Part shown: piece after piece, positions 8,568 through 16,853 of the stretch
How the letters are laid out: each line of letters opens with the position of its first letter
Numbering within the stretch: the first letter of the stretch is position 1
Source of the DNA: Chromatiaceae bacterium
Lineage (GTDB): Bacteria; Pseudomonadota; Gammaproteobacteria; Chromatiales; Chromatiaceae
Assembly: GCA_016714645.1 (NCBI GenBank)
Contig: JADKCI010000001.1
Location: 558,001 to 622,000 of the forward strand
Reading direction: 5' to 3'
Length of the DNA: 64,000 bases
Notes under the pieces: generated by a model
What the model saw: the letters and a program-made list of their open reading frames with translations, nothing else
Database searches by the model: none
Told to the model about the DNA's origin: nothing
Position numbers and translations under genes: made by a program

Positions 8568-9665
8568 ATGCCCCTAGCTCTTTCATCCCTGGGTATTCGT
8601 CTTCCCACTCTTGGCGTTGGCCTATCGCTGGAAAGCCTGGTCGTGCGTTGGCGTCGGGATCTCGCCAATTGTCTGCCAGGGCGGCTGGGAGAATTCCTGG
8701 CACCAAGGGATACCCATCTCACCCTGGCGTTAGGGGAAGGCCAGGCCTTGCTGCGCCAGGGTCTGGGAGATTCTGGCCATACCCTCTTGGAACTGGATAC
8801 TGACTCACTGGCGACCTTGGCGTCCTTGGTGGCAGGCCGGGTTGCGGAACCGCGCACCTGTATCGAGTTGCCTGCGTACTGGATTATCACGCGCACCCTT
8901 TTCCTGCCCGGCCAGGCACGCAAAAACCTCCGCCAGGTTATCCGCTATGAGATCGATCGCCTCACCCCCTTTCATCCCGACCAAGTCTATTATGACTTCC
9001 GTCTGGCCGAGGATCAGGCCAAGGGTGGGCGCCTCACCGTAGAGTTGGCCCTCTGTCGGCGTGAACCCATTCAGGGTTGGCTGGGCCGGATGAGGGATGC
9101 GGGTGCCCCCGTCGATCGCATCGCTTGGCCAGAAGCCTGGCCTGCGGTCAACCTCTTGCCCGAGGCGGAGCGCCCCAAGGGTGAGGGACGGCTTTTTAAT
9201 TTAGGCACTTTGTTGGGTTTCCTGACCCTGATCCTGGTGGCCGCCACCCTGGCGGGGCCCATTTGGCAAAAGACCCAAATCCTCGCGGGCCTGAACAAGG
9301 AGCTTGCGGACGTCAAGGGCCGGGCGGCCGAGGTGAATACGTTGCGTGAGGCCGTTGAGACCGCTCACAAGGGTAGCGTGGCGGTGCTTGAACGCAAATC
9401 AAGTCAGGCGGCCATGATCGATTTGTTGCGGGAACTCACGGACCGGCTCCCCGATGGGACCTGGGTGGAAAACCTGGAATTTCAGGGCAGCGAGGTCCAG
9501 GTTCGTGGGGAATCCATTCAGGCCGCCGCCCTGATAGGCCTCCTGGAGCAGGCACCCTCCATTTCCGGCGTCGCCTTCCGTTCACCGGTCTCCCAGGTTC
9601 CCAACACGGATCGGGAACGCTTCCACATTGGTTTTAACTACCAACGCCAAGGTGGCGACTCATGA
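8568..9665 (+). CDS. gspL: Type II secretion inner-membrane protein GspL (PilN-like)
   Basis: A bitopic inner-membrane protein that links GspE to the periplasmic components. The 365 residues comprise a cytoplasmic actin-like half with YWIITRTLFLPGQARKNL and IDRLTPFHPDQVYYDF (GspL/PilM-type), one transmembrane helix near residues 212-233, and a periplasmic PilN-like half with coiled-coil propensity (LNKELADVKGRAAEVNTL) and a ferredoxin-like fold. It overlaps gspM by 4 bases. The 168-base gap upstream has no gene. I see only a poor promoter candidate there (TTTACA at 8490) and no clear ribosome site at the chosen ATG, so the start is moderately certain. Confidence 0.88.
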   Translation: MPLALSSLGIRLPTLGVGLSLESLVVRWRRDLANCLPGRLGEFLAPRDTHLTLALGEGQALLRQGLGDSGHTLLELDTDSLATLASLVAGRVAEPRTCIELPAYWIITRTLFLPGQARKNLRQVIRYEIDRLTPFHPDQVYYDFRLAEDQAKGGRLTVELALCRREPIQGWLGRMRDAGAPVDRIAWPEAWPAVNLLPEAERPKGEGRLFNLGTLLGFLTLILVAATLAGPIWQKTQILAGLNKELADVKGRAAEVNTLREAVETAHKGSVAVLERKSSQAAMIDLLRELTDRLPDGTWVENLEFQGSEVQVRGESIQAAALIGLLEQAPSISGVAFRSPVSQVPNTDRERFHIGFNYQRQGGDS

Positions 9666-10273
9666 TCAAGGTCGGGCCCTTGCCCAGGTGGGGCAGCTGC
9701 CTGCTTGCCTGGTCAGTGGCCATCCTGATACCGGTGATCATCCTGCTGGCTGTGGGGGTGCCTTGGCTTCAGCGGATGACGGAGCTTGACAGCGAGACCG
9801 AGTCCGTCGTGGATCAAGTTCAGCGTTATGAGCGCCTGATCGCCACCATTCCCCGACTCAAGGCCGAGCTGGAACGAGAGCGGAACAATCAGGAGATCAA
9901 GGCCTTCTACTTCGATGCCCCCACTGCGGCCCTGGCTGGGGCTCAGCTTCAGGCCACCATTCAGGAGATGGTTCAGGCAGCGGGGGCACGTCTGGTCAAT
10001 TCCCAGTTTCTGCCCGCCGAGGCCAATGAACAGCCATCCAGGGTGCGTATTCGGGCCCAAATTCAGGGCGACACGAATGCCATGTTGGACGTGCTCTACA
10101 GTCTTGAGCATGCCAGGCCCTTTCTCTTTGTTGACCAACTCTCGGTACGTTCGACCACCCGCCGCGAGCGGCGCGATCGGCGGCAGGGGGGAAACAATCC
10201 GCCAGCACAAACCAAACAAGAATTGACGATTCGGCTGGATGTCTTCGGTTACGCCTTGGGGAGTGCCAGTTGA
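9662..10273 (+). CDS. gspM: Type II secretion protein GspM, PilO-like subtype (GspMb)
   Basis: A 203-residue bitopic protein: a short cytoplasmic start, one transmembrane helix (residues ~14-35), a coiled-coil stretch around ESVVDQVQRYERLIATIPRL, and a PilO-like periplasmic fold with LGAQLQATIQ-type and LDVLYSLEHARPFLFVDQLSV segments. These fit the T2SSM_b family found in Xanthomonas-like systems rather than the classical GspM. It should pair with GspL in the inner-membrane platform. It starts inside the gspL stop and ends in a TTGA overlap with the next gene. Confidence 0.8.
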   Translation: MIKVGPLPRWGSCLLAWSVAILIPVIILLAVGVPWLQRMTELDSETESVVDQVQRYERLIATIPRLKAELERERNNQEIKAFYFDAPTAALAGAQLQATIQEMVQAAGARLVNSQFLPAEANEQPSRVRIRAQIQGDTNAMLDVLYSLEHARPFLFVDQLSVRSTTRRERRDRRQGGNNPPAQTKQELTIRLDVFGYALGSAS

Positions 10274-10938
10274 AGCGGTTGCTGGTCACTGCCCTGTTAG
10301 GGCTGAGTGTGCTACTGGTGATGCAGTGGCATGATTGGCCACCCGACCGGATGAGTTCACGCCCTGATACGCCAAGGGACGCCCTACAGCCAATAGGGGA
10401 AAAAGGAGATAACCCCCTCGCCCAACTTCCCCCCCTCGTGGAGAAGCAAGACTACGTCTCGGTGACCGAGCGACCCCTGTTTCTGCCGGGGCGACGCCCG
10501 CCAGAAGAAACCCCGGAAGACGAAGACCCCAAGGATGCACCGGGAGAGGTTGAGCCCCTCACGGCCCTGGATGGCATGGACCTCAATGCCGTCATTATCA
10601 CCCCGGACGGCGCCGTCGCCTGGGTGAGTACGCCCAACAGCCCGAAACCCCAGAAGGTGCGGATCGGCGATGAGTTTGAAGGTTGGAAGGTGAAGGCCAT
10701 TACCCCCGATAATGTCGAGGTGGAGGGGCAGGCAAGCACGGACAGCCTGGTATTGCGTAATTATGGCCAAGGGGGCCAGCCAGCACAGAACCAACCACCT
10801 CGCCCGGCGGCAAAACCCGGAGGAGCTGCGGCTAAACCCAGTGGCCGTCCCCGCCCGACATCCCCACAAATGCCACGCCCCCCCACAAGGCCGGATTGGG
10901 GGAAACCCCAGCGGCCAACGCAAGCCGTGCCAAAGTAA
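10270..10938 (+). CDS. gspN: GspN/GspC-like periplasmic linker of the secretion system
   Basis: A 222-residue protein with an N-terminal membrane anchor (about residues 4-20). A central HR-like domain (LTALDGMDLNAVIITPDGAV, VRIGDEFEGWKVKAI, VEVEG) resembles GspC, PilP and XpsN. The tail of about 55 residues is rich in Pro, Lys and Gln. The start codon is TTG, overlapping the gspM stop. By position between gspM and gspD it corresponds to XpsN of the Xanthomonas system, which bridges the inner-membrane platform and the secretin. There is no separate gspC in the operon, so this protein probably fills that role. It has no PDZ domain. Confidence 0.75.
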   Translation: MKRLLVTALLGLSVLLVMQWHDWPPDRMSSRPDTPRDALQPIGEKGDNPLAQLPPLVEKQDYVSVTERPLFLPGRRPPEETPEDEDPKDAPGEVEPLTALDGMDLNAVIITPDGAVAWVSTPNSPKPQKVRIGDEFEGWKVKAITPDNVEVEGQASTDSLVLRNYGQGGQPAQNQPPRPAAKPGGAAAKPSGRPRPTSPQMPRPPTRPDWGKPQRPTQAVPK

Positions 10939-11019
10939 GCGCTAAGGCGCCGCCTACCGCCAGAAATTCCCGAGGCCAAAACCCGAATCAGGGACCGTTC
11001 AAGAACCGGATCAGAATCA

Positions 11020-13278
11020 ATGCTTAGCCTTTTCAAGGAAATCGGTAAAAAAGTAACCAGCCATCATGGCTGGTTGCTGCTCCTACCTTCCCTGCTGCTC
11101 CTCCTGACCGCCTGCCAGCGTTCCGACTGGGATCCCACGGTCAAGGTCAATGCCACCCAGGGGGATATCCTTACCCCCCTGACCGGGAGGGAAGCCAAAG
11201 AAGACGCTGGGGCGACGGCGGCCACCTCTGGCATTCGCCTAGGCGAGGATGCGGATATGACCCCCGCACCCAAGAACAAGACCATGCCAGGCACGGGAAC
11301 CTTCGTGCGTAAGGTAGAACGGCCTACCGTTGATACGACGCCCGGCGACATCACCCTGAATTTCGATGGCACGGACATCCGGGAAGTCGTCAAGGTCATT
11401 CTTGGCGACATTCTGAACGTGAATTACGTCCTCGACCCTGGCGTCTCGGGTACCGCCTCCCTTGAAACCGGCCGGCCCTTATCCCGGCAGGCCTTAATTC
11501 CGACTTTGGAAACCCTGTTGCGCATGAACAACGCCGCCCTAGTCCAAAATGGCGGCAATTATGAAGTAGTGCCCCTGACCAATGCCGTCCGTGGCCGCGT
11601 GGTGCCCCAACTCGGCGAGTCCGCTAAGGCCCTGCCCCAAGGCTATAGCGTCCAGGTAATCCCCTTGCGCTATATCGGCACGGAAGAGATGAGCAAAATT
11701 CTCGAGCCCCTGGCGCCCGAGGGCAGCATCATCCGGGCCGACAGCCTGCGCAACCTCCTGGTCCTGGCGGGTACTGGCCCGGAAATTCGCAACCTGCTGG
11801 ATACCATCCAGGTCTTTGATGTGGATTGGATGGCGGGCCTGTCGGTCGGCTTTTTTACCCTGGAGTATGCCGCGCCCAAGGACGTGGTAACCCAACTCGA
11901 TACCCTGCTTTCCGATGAGTCTGGCAACCCCATGAAGGGCATCTTCCGCTTTGTCCCCGTCGAGAGCGCTAGGAGCGTGCTCGTCGTCTCGCCCCAGGAA
12001 AAATACCTTGCACAAGCCAGGGTCTGGATCGAAAGGCTGGATGTGGCTGCTGCGGCGGGCGACAGCGATGAACGACTCTTCGTTTACCGGGTCAAGCACG
12101 GGGATGCCGAGATCATGGCCAGCAGTCTGATTGGTCTCTTCTCGGAAGGCGGTGGACAGGGCATGAACAAGAGCGTCGGTTCTATAGCACCCGGTCTAGG
12201 CACCGCCTTGGGCCAATCCTCGACCGACAACAAGAAGCCCGCTAGTAGCAAAATGGGCTCCAGTCAGCTTGGAGGTTCCGGTCAGCTTGGGGGTTCCGGT
12301 CAACTCGGGGGCTCAAGCTCCAAGAAGTTTGGCGGCCAACAAGCTACGCAGGGGGCTAAACAGTCGGTGGCCAGCACCCTGGAAATGACCTCCTCTGTTA
12401 GCATAGTTGCCGATGCGACCAATAATTCCCTGCTGATCAAATCAAGTCCCCGCGATTACAAGAAGATCCTGGATGCGCTGAAACAATTGGATCTAGTGCC
12501 GCTTCAGGTCCTGATCGAGGCTACTTTCGTGGAGATCACTCTGTCCGGTAAGCTGGAATATGGCGTTCAATGGAATCTAACGGGAAAGATTGGGGATGAC
12601 ATTTCCAATGCATCCTTAAAAACCAAAAGCCCCATTACTCCCGTCGTTCCAGGTTTCAATTGGACGGTCCTGGCATCGGCGGACCTGGTTCGCGCCAATC
12701 TTAATCTGTATGCCGCTGATGGCCTGTTGAACGTCCTGTCATCGCCCTCCGTCATGGTGAGAGACAATCAGACAGCCCACATCCAGGTTGGCAAGGATGT
12801 GCCAATCCTCACGCAGCAGCAGCAATCCACTCAAAATGTTGATGCCAACATTGTTAACTCCGTCTCCTACAAAACCACCGGTGTCCAGCTTGACGTCAAG
12901 CCAAGGGTCACCCCCGGCGGCATGGTCCAAATGGACGTGGAGCAGCAGGTGAGTACCGCCACAACAACCGATACCTCGGACATCCAATCGCCGACCTTTA
13001 TTGTGCGCCAGATCACCAGTAATGTGGCGGTGCGGTCGGGTCAGGCCGTGGTACTGGGCGGTCTCATTGAAAATAATGATGCAAGTTCAAAGGGTGGCGT
13101 GCCAGGTTTCTCGAATATTCCCGTTCTCGGCGCCCTGTTCAGCGATAACTCTCGCCAGTCGGATCGCAAGGAACTGCTGGTCATCCTGACGCCTAAGATT
13201 ATTGCCAGCGATCAGGACGCCGAGTCGGTCACCCAAGAGTTTCGCTCCCGCATGAAGGGCCTGGAGGGTAGGTTCTAG
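11020..13278 (+). CDS. gspD: Type II secretion secretin GspD
   Basis: Outer-membrane secretin through which folded proteins leave the cell (752 aa). The N-terminus is a lipoprotein signal with lipobox LTAC (about residues 29-32), so lipidation may replace a GspS pilotin. N0-N3 domains follow (DGTDIREVVKVILGDILN is the N0 segment). The secretin core is C-terminal, with SSPSVMVRDNQTAHI, TTGVQLDVKPRV and VVLGGLIENND. A Gly/Ser/Gln-rich insertion lies near residues 408-440. It is the last gene of the operon, as in xps, 81 bases after gspN, a gap that holds no visible terminator. Confidence 0.95.
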   Translation: MLSLFKEIGKKVTSHHGWLLLLPSLLLLLTACQRSDWDPTVKVNATQGDILTPLTGREAKEDAGATAATSGIRLGEDADMTPAPKNKTMPGTGTFVRKVERPTVDTTPGDITLNFDGTDIREVVKVILGDILNVNYVLDPGVSGTASLETGRPLSRQALIPTLETLLRMNNAALVQNGGNYEVVPLTNAVRGRVVPQLGESAKALPQGYSVQVIPLRYIGTEEMSKILEPLAPEGSIIRADSLRNLLVLAGTGPEIRNLLDTIQVFDVDWMAGLSVGFFTLEYAAPKDVVTQLDTLLSDESGNPMKGIFRFVPVESARSVLVVSPQEKYLAQARVWIERLDVAAAAGDSDERLFVYRVKHGDAEIMASSLIGLFSEGGGQGMNKSVGSIAPGLGTALGQSSTDNKKPASSKMGSSQLGGSGQLGGSGQLGGSSSKKFGGQQATQGAKQSVASTLEMTSSVSIVADATNNSLLIKSSPRDYKKILDALKQLDLVPLQVLIEATFVEITLSGKLEYGVQWNLTGKIGDDISNASLKTKSPITPVVPGFNWTVLASADLVRANLNLYAADGLLNVLSSPSVMVRDNQTAHIQVGKDVPILTQQQQSTQNVDANIVNSVSYKTTGVQLDVKPRVTPGGMVQMDVEQQVSTATTTDTSDIQSPTFIVRQITSNVAVRSGQAVVLGGLIENNDASSKGGVPGFSNIPVLGALFSDNSRQSDRKELLVILTPKIIASDQDAESVTQEFRSRMKGLEGRF
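12265..12318 (+). repeat. Three tandem 18-base units in gspD encoding QLGGSG
   Basis: Three consecutive 18-base units (12265-12282, 12283-12300 and a diverged 12301-12318) encode QLGGSG, QLGGSG and QLGGSS. They lie in the flexible loop between two N-domains of the secretin. In-frame repeats like this can vary in copy number without disrupting the protein. Confidence 0.85.
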
Positions 13279-13330
13279 GATGACCAAGGGTCCATTGGAC
13301 CGCCAGCAGGGACTTCGTCTGGCTTGATCG

Positions 13331-14146
13331 ATGCCTGAGCTCCCCGAGGTCGAAACCACGTTGCGGGGCATCAGGCCCCATCTCGAAGGCCACCGCATCC
13401 AGGAGCTCAGGATCCGGGAACGGCGCCTGCGCTATCCCATAGCGGACGAAACCGAGGGAAGGCTGGCGGGGCAAGGGATATTGAGCTTGCGGAGGCGGGG
13501 AAAGTACCTGCTAGTGGAACTGGAACAGGGCAGCCTGCTCATGCACCTCGGCATGTCAGGCAGCTTGCGCATCCTACCCCTGACCAGTCCACCAGGGCCC
13601 CACGATCATCTGGACCTGGTACTGGAGGATGGGCGGTGCCTTCGCCTGCGGGATCCCCGCCGGTTTGGTCTCTTTCTCTGGACGGAGGAGCCGCCCGAGA
13701 ATCATTCCCTGATCCGCGATCTCGGCCCCGAACCCCTGGAGAGTGGCTTTGATGGCGCTTATCTGCACAGCCGTGCGGGCAATCGTCAACTGGCCGTGAA
13801 GGCCTTCATCATGGATGCCAAGGTGGTGGTGGGCGTGGGCAACATTTACGCCAGTGAATCCCTGTTTCTTGCCAGAATACATCCGAATCGGCCCGCCGGT
13901 GAGGTGAGCGCGCTTCAGTACGCACTGCTTGCAACGACCATTCGCACCGTTCTGGGCGAATCCATTGCCGCCGGGGGTACTAGTCTGCGGGATTTCGTGG
14001 CGGAAGATGGCCATCCTGGTTATTTTGCCCGCCAACTTCGGGTCTATGGCCATGAAGGCCAGCCCTGCCAACAGTGCGGTACAGCCATTCGGCGGGAAAA
14101 AATCGCGCAGAGATCGAGTTTCTTCTGCCCGATCTGCCAAAAATAG
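13331..14146 (+). CDS. mutM: Formamidopyrimidine-DNA glycosylase
   Basis: Base-excision repair enzyme that removes 8-oxoguanine and formamidopyrimidines and nicks the strand. The 271 residues begin MPELPEVE, with the catalytic N-terminal Pro and the adjacent Glu in place. HLGMSGSL, DPRRFG and a VVVGVGNIYASE segment follow (helix-two-turn-helix). The C-terminal zinc finger has CxxC (QPCQQC) and CPIC. The length equals that of E. coli Fpg. It starts 52 bases after gspD in the same direction, but a functional link with secretion is not implied. A GC-rich hairpin lies after the gene, between it and the convergent neighbour. Confidence 0.95.
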   Translation: MPELPEVETTLRGIRPHLEGHRIQELRIRERRLRYPIADETEGRLAGQGILSLRRRGKYLLVELEQGSLLMHLGMSGSLRILPLTSPPGPHDHLDLVLEDGRCLRLRDPRRFGLFLWTEEPPENHSLIRDLGPEPLESGFDGAYLHSRAGNRQLAVKAFIMDAKVVVGVGNIYASESLFLARIHPNRPAGEVSALQYALLATTIRTVLGESIAAGGTSLRDFVAEDGHPGYFARQLRVYGHEGQPCQQCGTAIRREKIAQRSSFFCPICQK

Positions 14147-14160
14147 CGATTAGTTGGGTG

Positions 14161-14212
14161 GGTGGCTCTAAGTTTTCAATAAGCCGCCCCCGGGTTAAAA
14201 ACCCCGGAGGCG
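14161..14212. terminator. Hairpin(s) between convergent mutM and the Tim44-like gene
   Basis: Two mutually exclusive stems can form. GGTGGCT (14161-14167) can pair with AGCCGCC (14182-14188). CGCCCCCGGG (14185-14194) can pair with CCCGGAGGCG (14203-14212), with one mismatch and a short A-rich loop. Neither has a clear T-tract, so a bidirectional terminator role is inferred from the convergent position. Confidence 0.45.
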
Positions 14213-14218
14213 CTAGCA

Positions 14219-15109
14219 CTAGCCGACTTGCTGGATACCGGCGATGAACCAGTCTCCCTCAGCGGTTTTCCAGGCATGTTGGATGTGCCATATTTCCTGG
14301 AACCGGTTGCCCTCTCCAGTCGCTGCCTCGCGGATCAGGCCAGAGAATTCCAGGCTCACCACGACAAGATCACCATCCCGGCGAACGCCGGCTAATTGCA
14401 CATTGAGGGTCATCGGCTCGGTTACTTGAGGTTCTGTCCCCAATGCCAGGCGCTCGCGCTTCAGTTCTTCGAATAATTCGGGAGTCGTATACTCCCTGAT
14501 ATCATTGAAATCCGCCTTATCCCATGCCGCCTGCAGGCGCAGAAAATGGGATCGGGCGCCATCGGCAAAGTTCTTGGCATTAAACCAGGCCGGGGTCTGA
14601 TTTTCATCCGCCTTGGCGGATGCCGTGAAACCCGTTGCGGGAGAAGAAGTCGGGGCGGTTCGGGCTCGGATATCCCCCCCAAGAGGACTGGACCCTAGCC
14701 CAGTTCCCGCGCCGGAACCGGCGGGCAGCGGGGAGGCCCCGCGCCTCATGAAGCGGAACAGCATGATGCCGCCAAAGATGACCAAGGCGATCATGAGGAA
14801 ATCCATGACCTGCATGCCCTGGAAGCCATCCCCAAAAAAGAGGGAAGCAAGCAGTCCACCGGCCGCTAGACCTGCCAGAGGCCCTAACCAGCGGCTAGCG
14901 CCGCTAGCACGAGGGGCGGCGCTGGCGGCGGCTGCCGAGGCAGGAGCGGCGGCTCCGGCGGGCTTGGCCTGTTGAGCCGGGGCGGAATGGGGGGTGCTGT
15001 ACTGCTTCCCCAGGTTCGAACCGCCACCCAGGCGTTTAGCCTCGGCGACGGGTACGGCGATGAGGGAGAATGCCAACAGGGTGGCGGCGAAGGCGAAAAA
15101 GGTTTTCAT
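14219..15109 (-). CDS. Tim44-like membrane protein
   Basis: A 296-residue protein with a signal peptide or first hydrophobic segment (MKTFFAFAATLLAFSLIAVPVAEA), a low-complexity Ala/Pro/Ser linker, and hydrophobic segments near residues 80-125. The C-terminal ~130 residues match the Tim44-like fold: HFLRLQAAWDKADFNDIREYTTPELFEELKRE and a final WHIQHAWK...GDWFIAGIQQ strand region. The family is widespread in proteobacteria and its function is poorly defined; the fold is shared with the mitochondrial import protein Tim44. I chose the ATG at 15109 because AGGA lies about 5 bases upstream. A TTG four codons earlier is less likely. Confidence 0.8.
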   Translation of the reverse strand: MKTFFAFAATLLAFSLIAVPVAEAKRLGGGSNLGKQYSTPHSAPAQQAKPAGAAAPASAAAASAAPRASGASRWLGPLAGLAAGGLLASLFFGDGFQGMQVMDFLMIALVIFGGIMLFRFMRRGASPLPAGSGAGTGLGSSPLGGDIRARTAPTSSPATGFTASAKADENQTPAWFNAKNFADGARSHFLRLQAAWDKADFNDIREYTTPELFEELKRERLALGTEPQVTEPMTLNVQLAGVRRDGDLVVVSLEFSGLIREAATGEGNRFQEIWHIQHAWKTAEGDWFIAGIQQVG

Positions 15110-15243
15110 GAGAGTCCTCAAGGGCCGAATTGATCGAAGGTCATTGACGGTTTGGAGATGAGGGTACCCACCCGGTTCTACAACGCTTTGGGGCGAGCCA
15201 AATCCTTTGATCGGCAGTTTAAGCCTCGCCAGGCTGGGATTCG

Positions 15244-15304
15244 AAAAAGAGGGGCATCCCCATCGGGGATCAGGAAAAGGCGGGAAGCAAAAACGTCTTC
15301 CCGC
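15244..15304 (-). terminator. Tandem rho-independent terminators after the ferredoxin gene
   Basis: Read on the minus strand, GCGGGAAG and CTTCCCGC form a perfect 8-bp stem (15280-15304) followed by CTTTT. A second stem, GGGG-ATG-CCCC (15251-15261), is followed by TCTTTTT. Together they should stop transcripts leaving the ferredoxin gene before the Tim44-like gene. Confidence 0.8.
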
Positions 15305-15342
15305 GAGTCCGGCTAAGCAAGTGGTTTAAGCTGGATATCCCT

Positions 15343-15588
15343 CTAGCCAGTAATGCGCTTGTACTTCTCGGTCAGTTGCTCCTCCGTCTCCTCATGGTTC
15401 GGATCCTTGAGGATGCAATCAACCGGGCAAACCTCGACGCACTGGGAAGTCTCGTAGTGGCCCACGCACTCGGTGCAGAGGTCGGGGTCAATCTGGTATA
15501 TCTCGTCACCCTGACTGATGGCGCCGTTCGGGCACTCAGGCTCGCAAACGTCGCAGTTTATGCATTCGTCGGTGATGTAAAGGGCCAT
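15343..15588 (-). CDS. fdx: Chromatium-type 2[4Fe-4S] ferredoxin (YfhL family)
   Basis: A small low-potential electron carrier of 81 residues. The first motif is Cys9, Cys12, Cys15 and Cys19. The second is Cys38 and Cys41, then an eight-residue loop (VGHYETSQ) before Cys50, then Cys54. This enlarged loop and the ~25-residue C-terminal helix after the clusters are the known hallmarks of Chromatium vinosum-type ferredoxins, whose two clusters have unusually low and unequal potentials. The ATG at 15588 has an excellent ribosome site (AAGGAGT, 7 bases upstream). Longer upstream starts have no support. The gene follows coaD in the same direction, a common arrangement in gammaproteobacteria. Confidence 0.95.
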   Translation of the reverse strand: MALYITDECINCDVCEPECPNGAISQGDEIYQIDPDLCTECVGHYETSQCVEVCPVDCILKDPNHEETEEQLTEKYKRITG

Positions 15589-15670
15589 GTGGTACTCCTT
15601 AGGCTGGTGATAATCGATTCGGAAGGGATTTGGGGTAGGCGCCGAGGTCAGTGGCTCTATGGGCAACATA

Positions 15671-16147
15671 TTACCCAAAGCGTTCGCGCAATGCAGCATA
15701 CACCGGGGTCGGCACGAAGGCGGAGACGTCTCCGCCAAGACGGGAGACCTCGCGGACGAGCGAGGAGGACAGGAAGGCGTATGGCTCCGCTGGGGTCAGG
15801 AAGAGCGTTTCGATCCCCGGGGACAGTCGTCGGTTCATGCTGGCCAACTGGAATTCGAACTCGAAATCGGACACCGCCCTCAGACCCCGCATGATGACAT
15901 CGATACCCTGAGTGGCGGCGAAGGTCACCAGCAGGCCGCTAAAGGGGATGACCTGGACGTTCGGCTGGTGGCTAACCGATGCCCGCGCCAGTTCTAACCG
16001 CCGCTCCGTATCGAAAACGGGTGCCTTGTGGGTATCCGCCGCCACCGCCACCACCACCTGATCGAAAAGGCGGGAGGCCCGCTCGATCAGGTCGATATGG
16101 CCGTTGGTGATGGGGTCAAAGGTCCCCGGATAGATGACCCTACGCAT
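15671..16147 (-). CDS. coaD: Phosphopantetheine adenylyltransferase
   Basis: Penultimate enzyme of coenzyme A synthesis, transferring AMP from ATP to 4'-phosphopantetheine (158 aa). The nucleotidyltransferase motifs are present: YPGTFDPITNGHIDLIERA (the TxGH-like T/H pair), RGLRAVSDFEFE, and the C-terminal SSSLVREVSRLGGDVSAFVP. Length is normal. The ATG at 16147 gives the canonical MRRVIYPGTFDP start; the frame is open further upstream but without family similarity. The gene lies between rsmD and the ferredoxin, all on the minus strand and probably one operon. rsmD-coaD is a conserved pair. Confidence 0.96.
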   Translation of the reverse strand: MRRVIYPGTFDPITNGHIDLIERASRLFDQVVVAVAADTHKAPVFDTERRLELARASVSHQPNVQVIPFSGLLVTFAATQGIDVIMRGLRAVSDFEFEFQLASMNRRLSPGIETLFLTPAEPYAFLSSSLVREVSRLGGDVSAFVPTPVYAALRERFG

Positions 16148-16197
16148 GGTTTCAGCCCTGATCGAGAATGAAGTCGGGGCGCCATGGCGGGCGCCAC

Positions 16198-16776
16198 CTA
16201 ACGGGTCTCCGCCAGCCCGTAACGCACCTGTCCCGCCTGTTTGTCGCGCAGGAGGCGCCATCCCTCCGGGAGGGGGGGGAATCCAGTCGTCGCCGGCGCT
16301 TCCAGATAGACCCGTGCGCCCCTTGCCAGCCAACCGCCGTGGGCAAGGGACGCGCAACTCGGGCCCAGCAGATCCTCGGGGAAGGGGGGGTCCAGGAAGA
16401 CGAGGTCAAAGGGCTCCGCGTGACCCGCCATCGCCAGCCAGGGGCCAGCCTCGGCATGAACCACCTCCACCTGTCGGGCATTAAGCAACAGCCGGTTCTC
16501 GTGCAGCAGGCGCACCACCTTCGCCAATTTTTCGATCATGACTACCCGGCCCGCACCCCGCGAGGCCGCTTCGAAACCCAGGGCGCCACTACCGGCATAG
16601 AGATCCAGGCAGCGTGCTCCGCAAATCAGGGGAGCCAGCCAGTTGAACAGGGTCTCCCGCACCCGATCCGGGGTGGGCCTTAAGCCCGGCTGATCCAGCA
16701 CCGCAAGCCGCCGTCCACGCCACTCGCCGCCCACGATGCGCAGTCGTCCCGGGAGTCCAGAGCCGCGCTGAGTCAT
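16198..16776 (-). CDS. rsmD: 16S rRNA (guanine(966)-N2)-methyltransferase
   Basis: SAM-dependent methyltransferase that modifies G966 of 16S rRNA (192 aa). It has the diagnostic LRPTPDRVRETLFNWL segment, a SAM-binding LDLYAGSGALGFEAASRGA loop and the catalytic DPPF motif in DLVFLDPPFPEDL. It lies 50 bases upstream of coaD in the same direction, matching the common rsmD-coaD order. An rsmD-ftsY neighbourhood is also common; here the two are separated by an M16 protease pair. Confidence 0.95.
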   Translation of the reverse strand: MTQRGSGLPGRLRIVGGEWRGRRLAVLDQPGLRPTPDRVRETLFNWLAPLICGARCLDLYAGSGALGFEAASRGAGRVVMIEKLAKVVRLLHENRLLLNARQVEVVHAEAGPWLAMAGHAEPFDLVFLDPPFPEDLLGPSCASLAHGGWLARGARVYLEAPATTGFPPLPEGWRLLRDKQAGQVRYGLAETR

Positions 16777-16853
16777 GATAAGTGGCCCTGAAAGGGCTTC
16801 GCCAAGCTACACAAGGCCTTTCCTACCCGCCATGAGGATGCGCAAGCCGGCTC

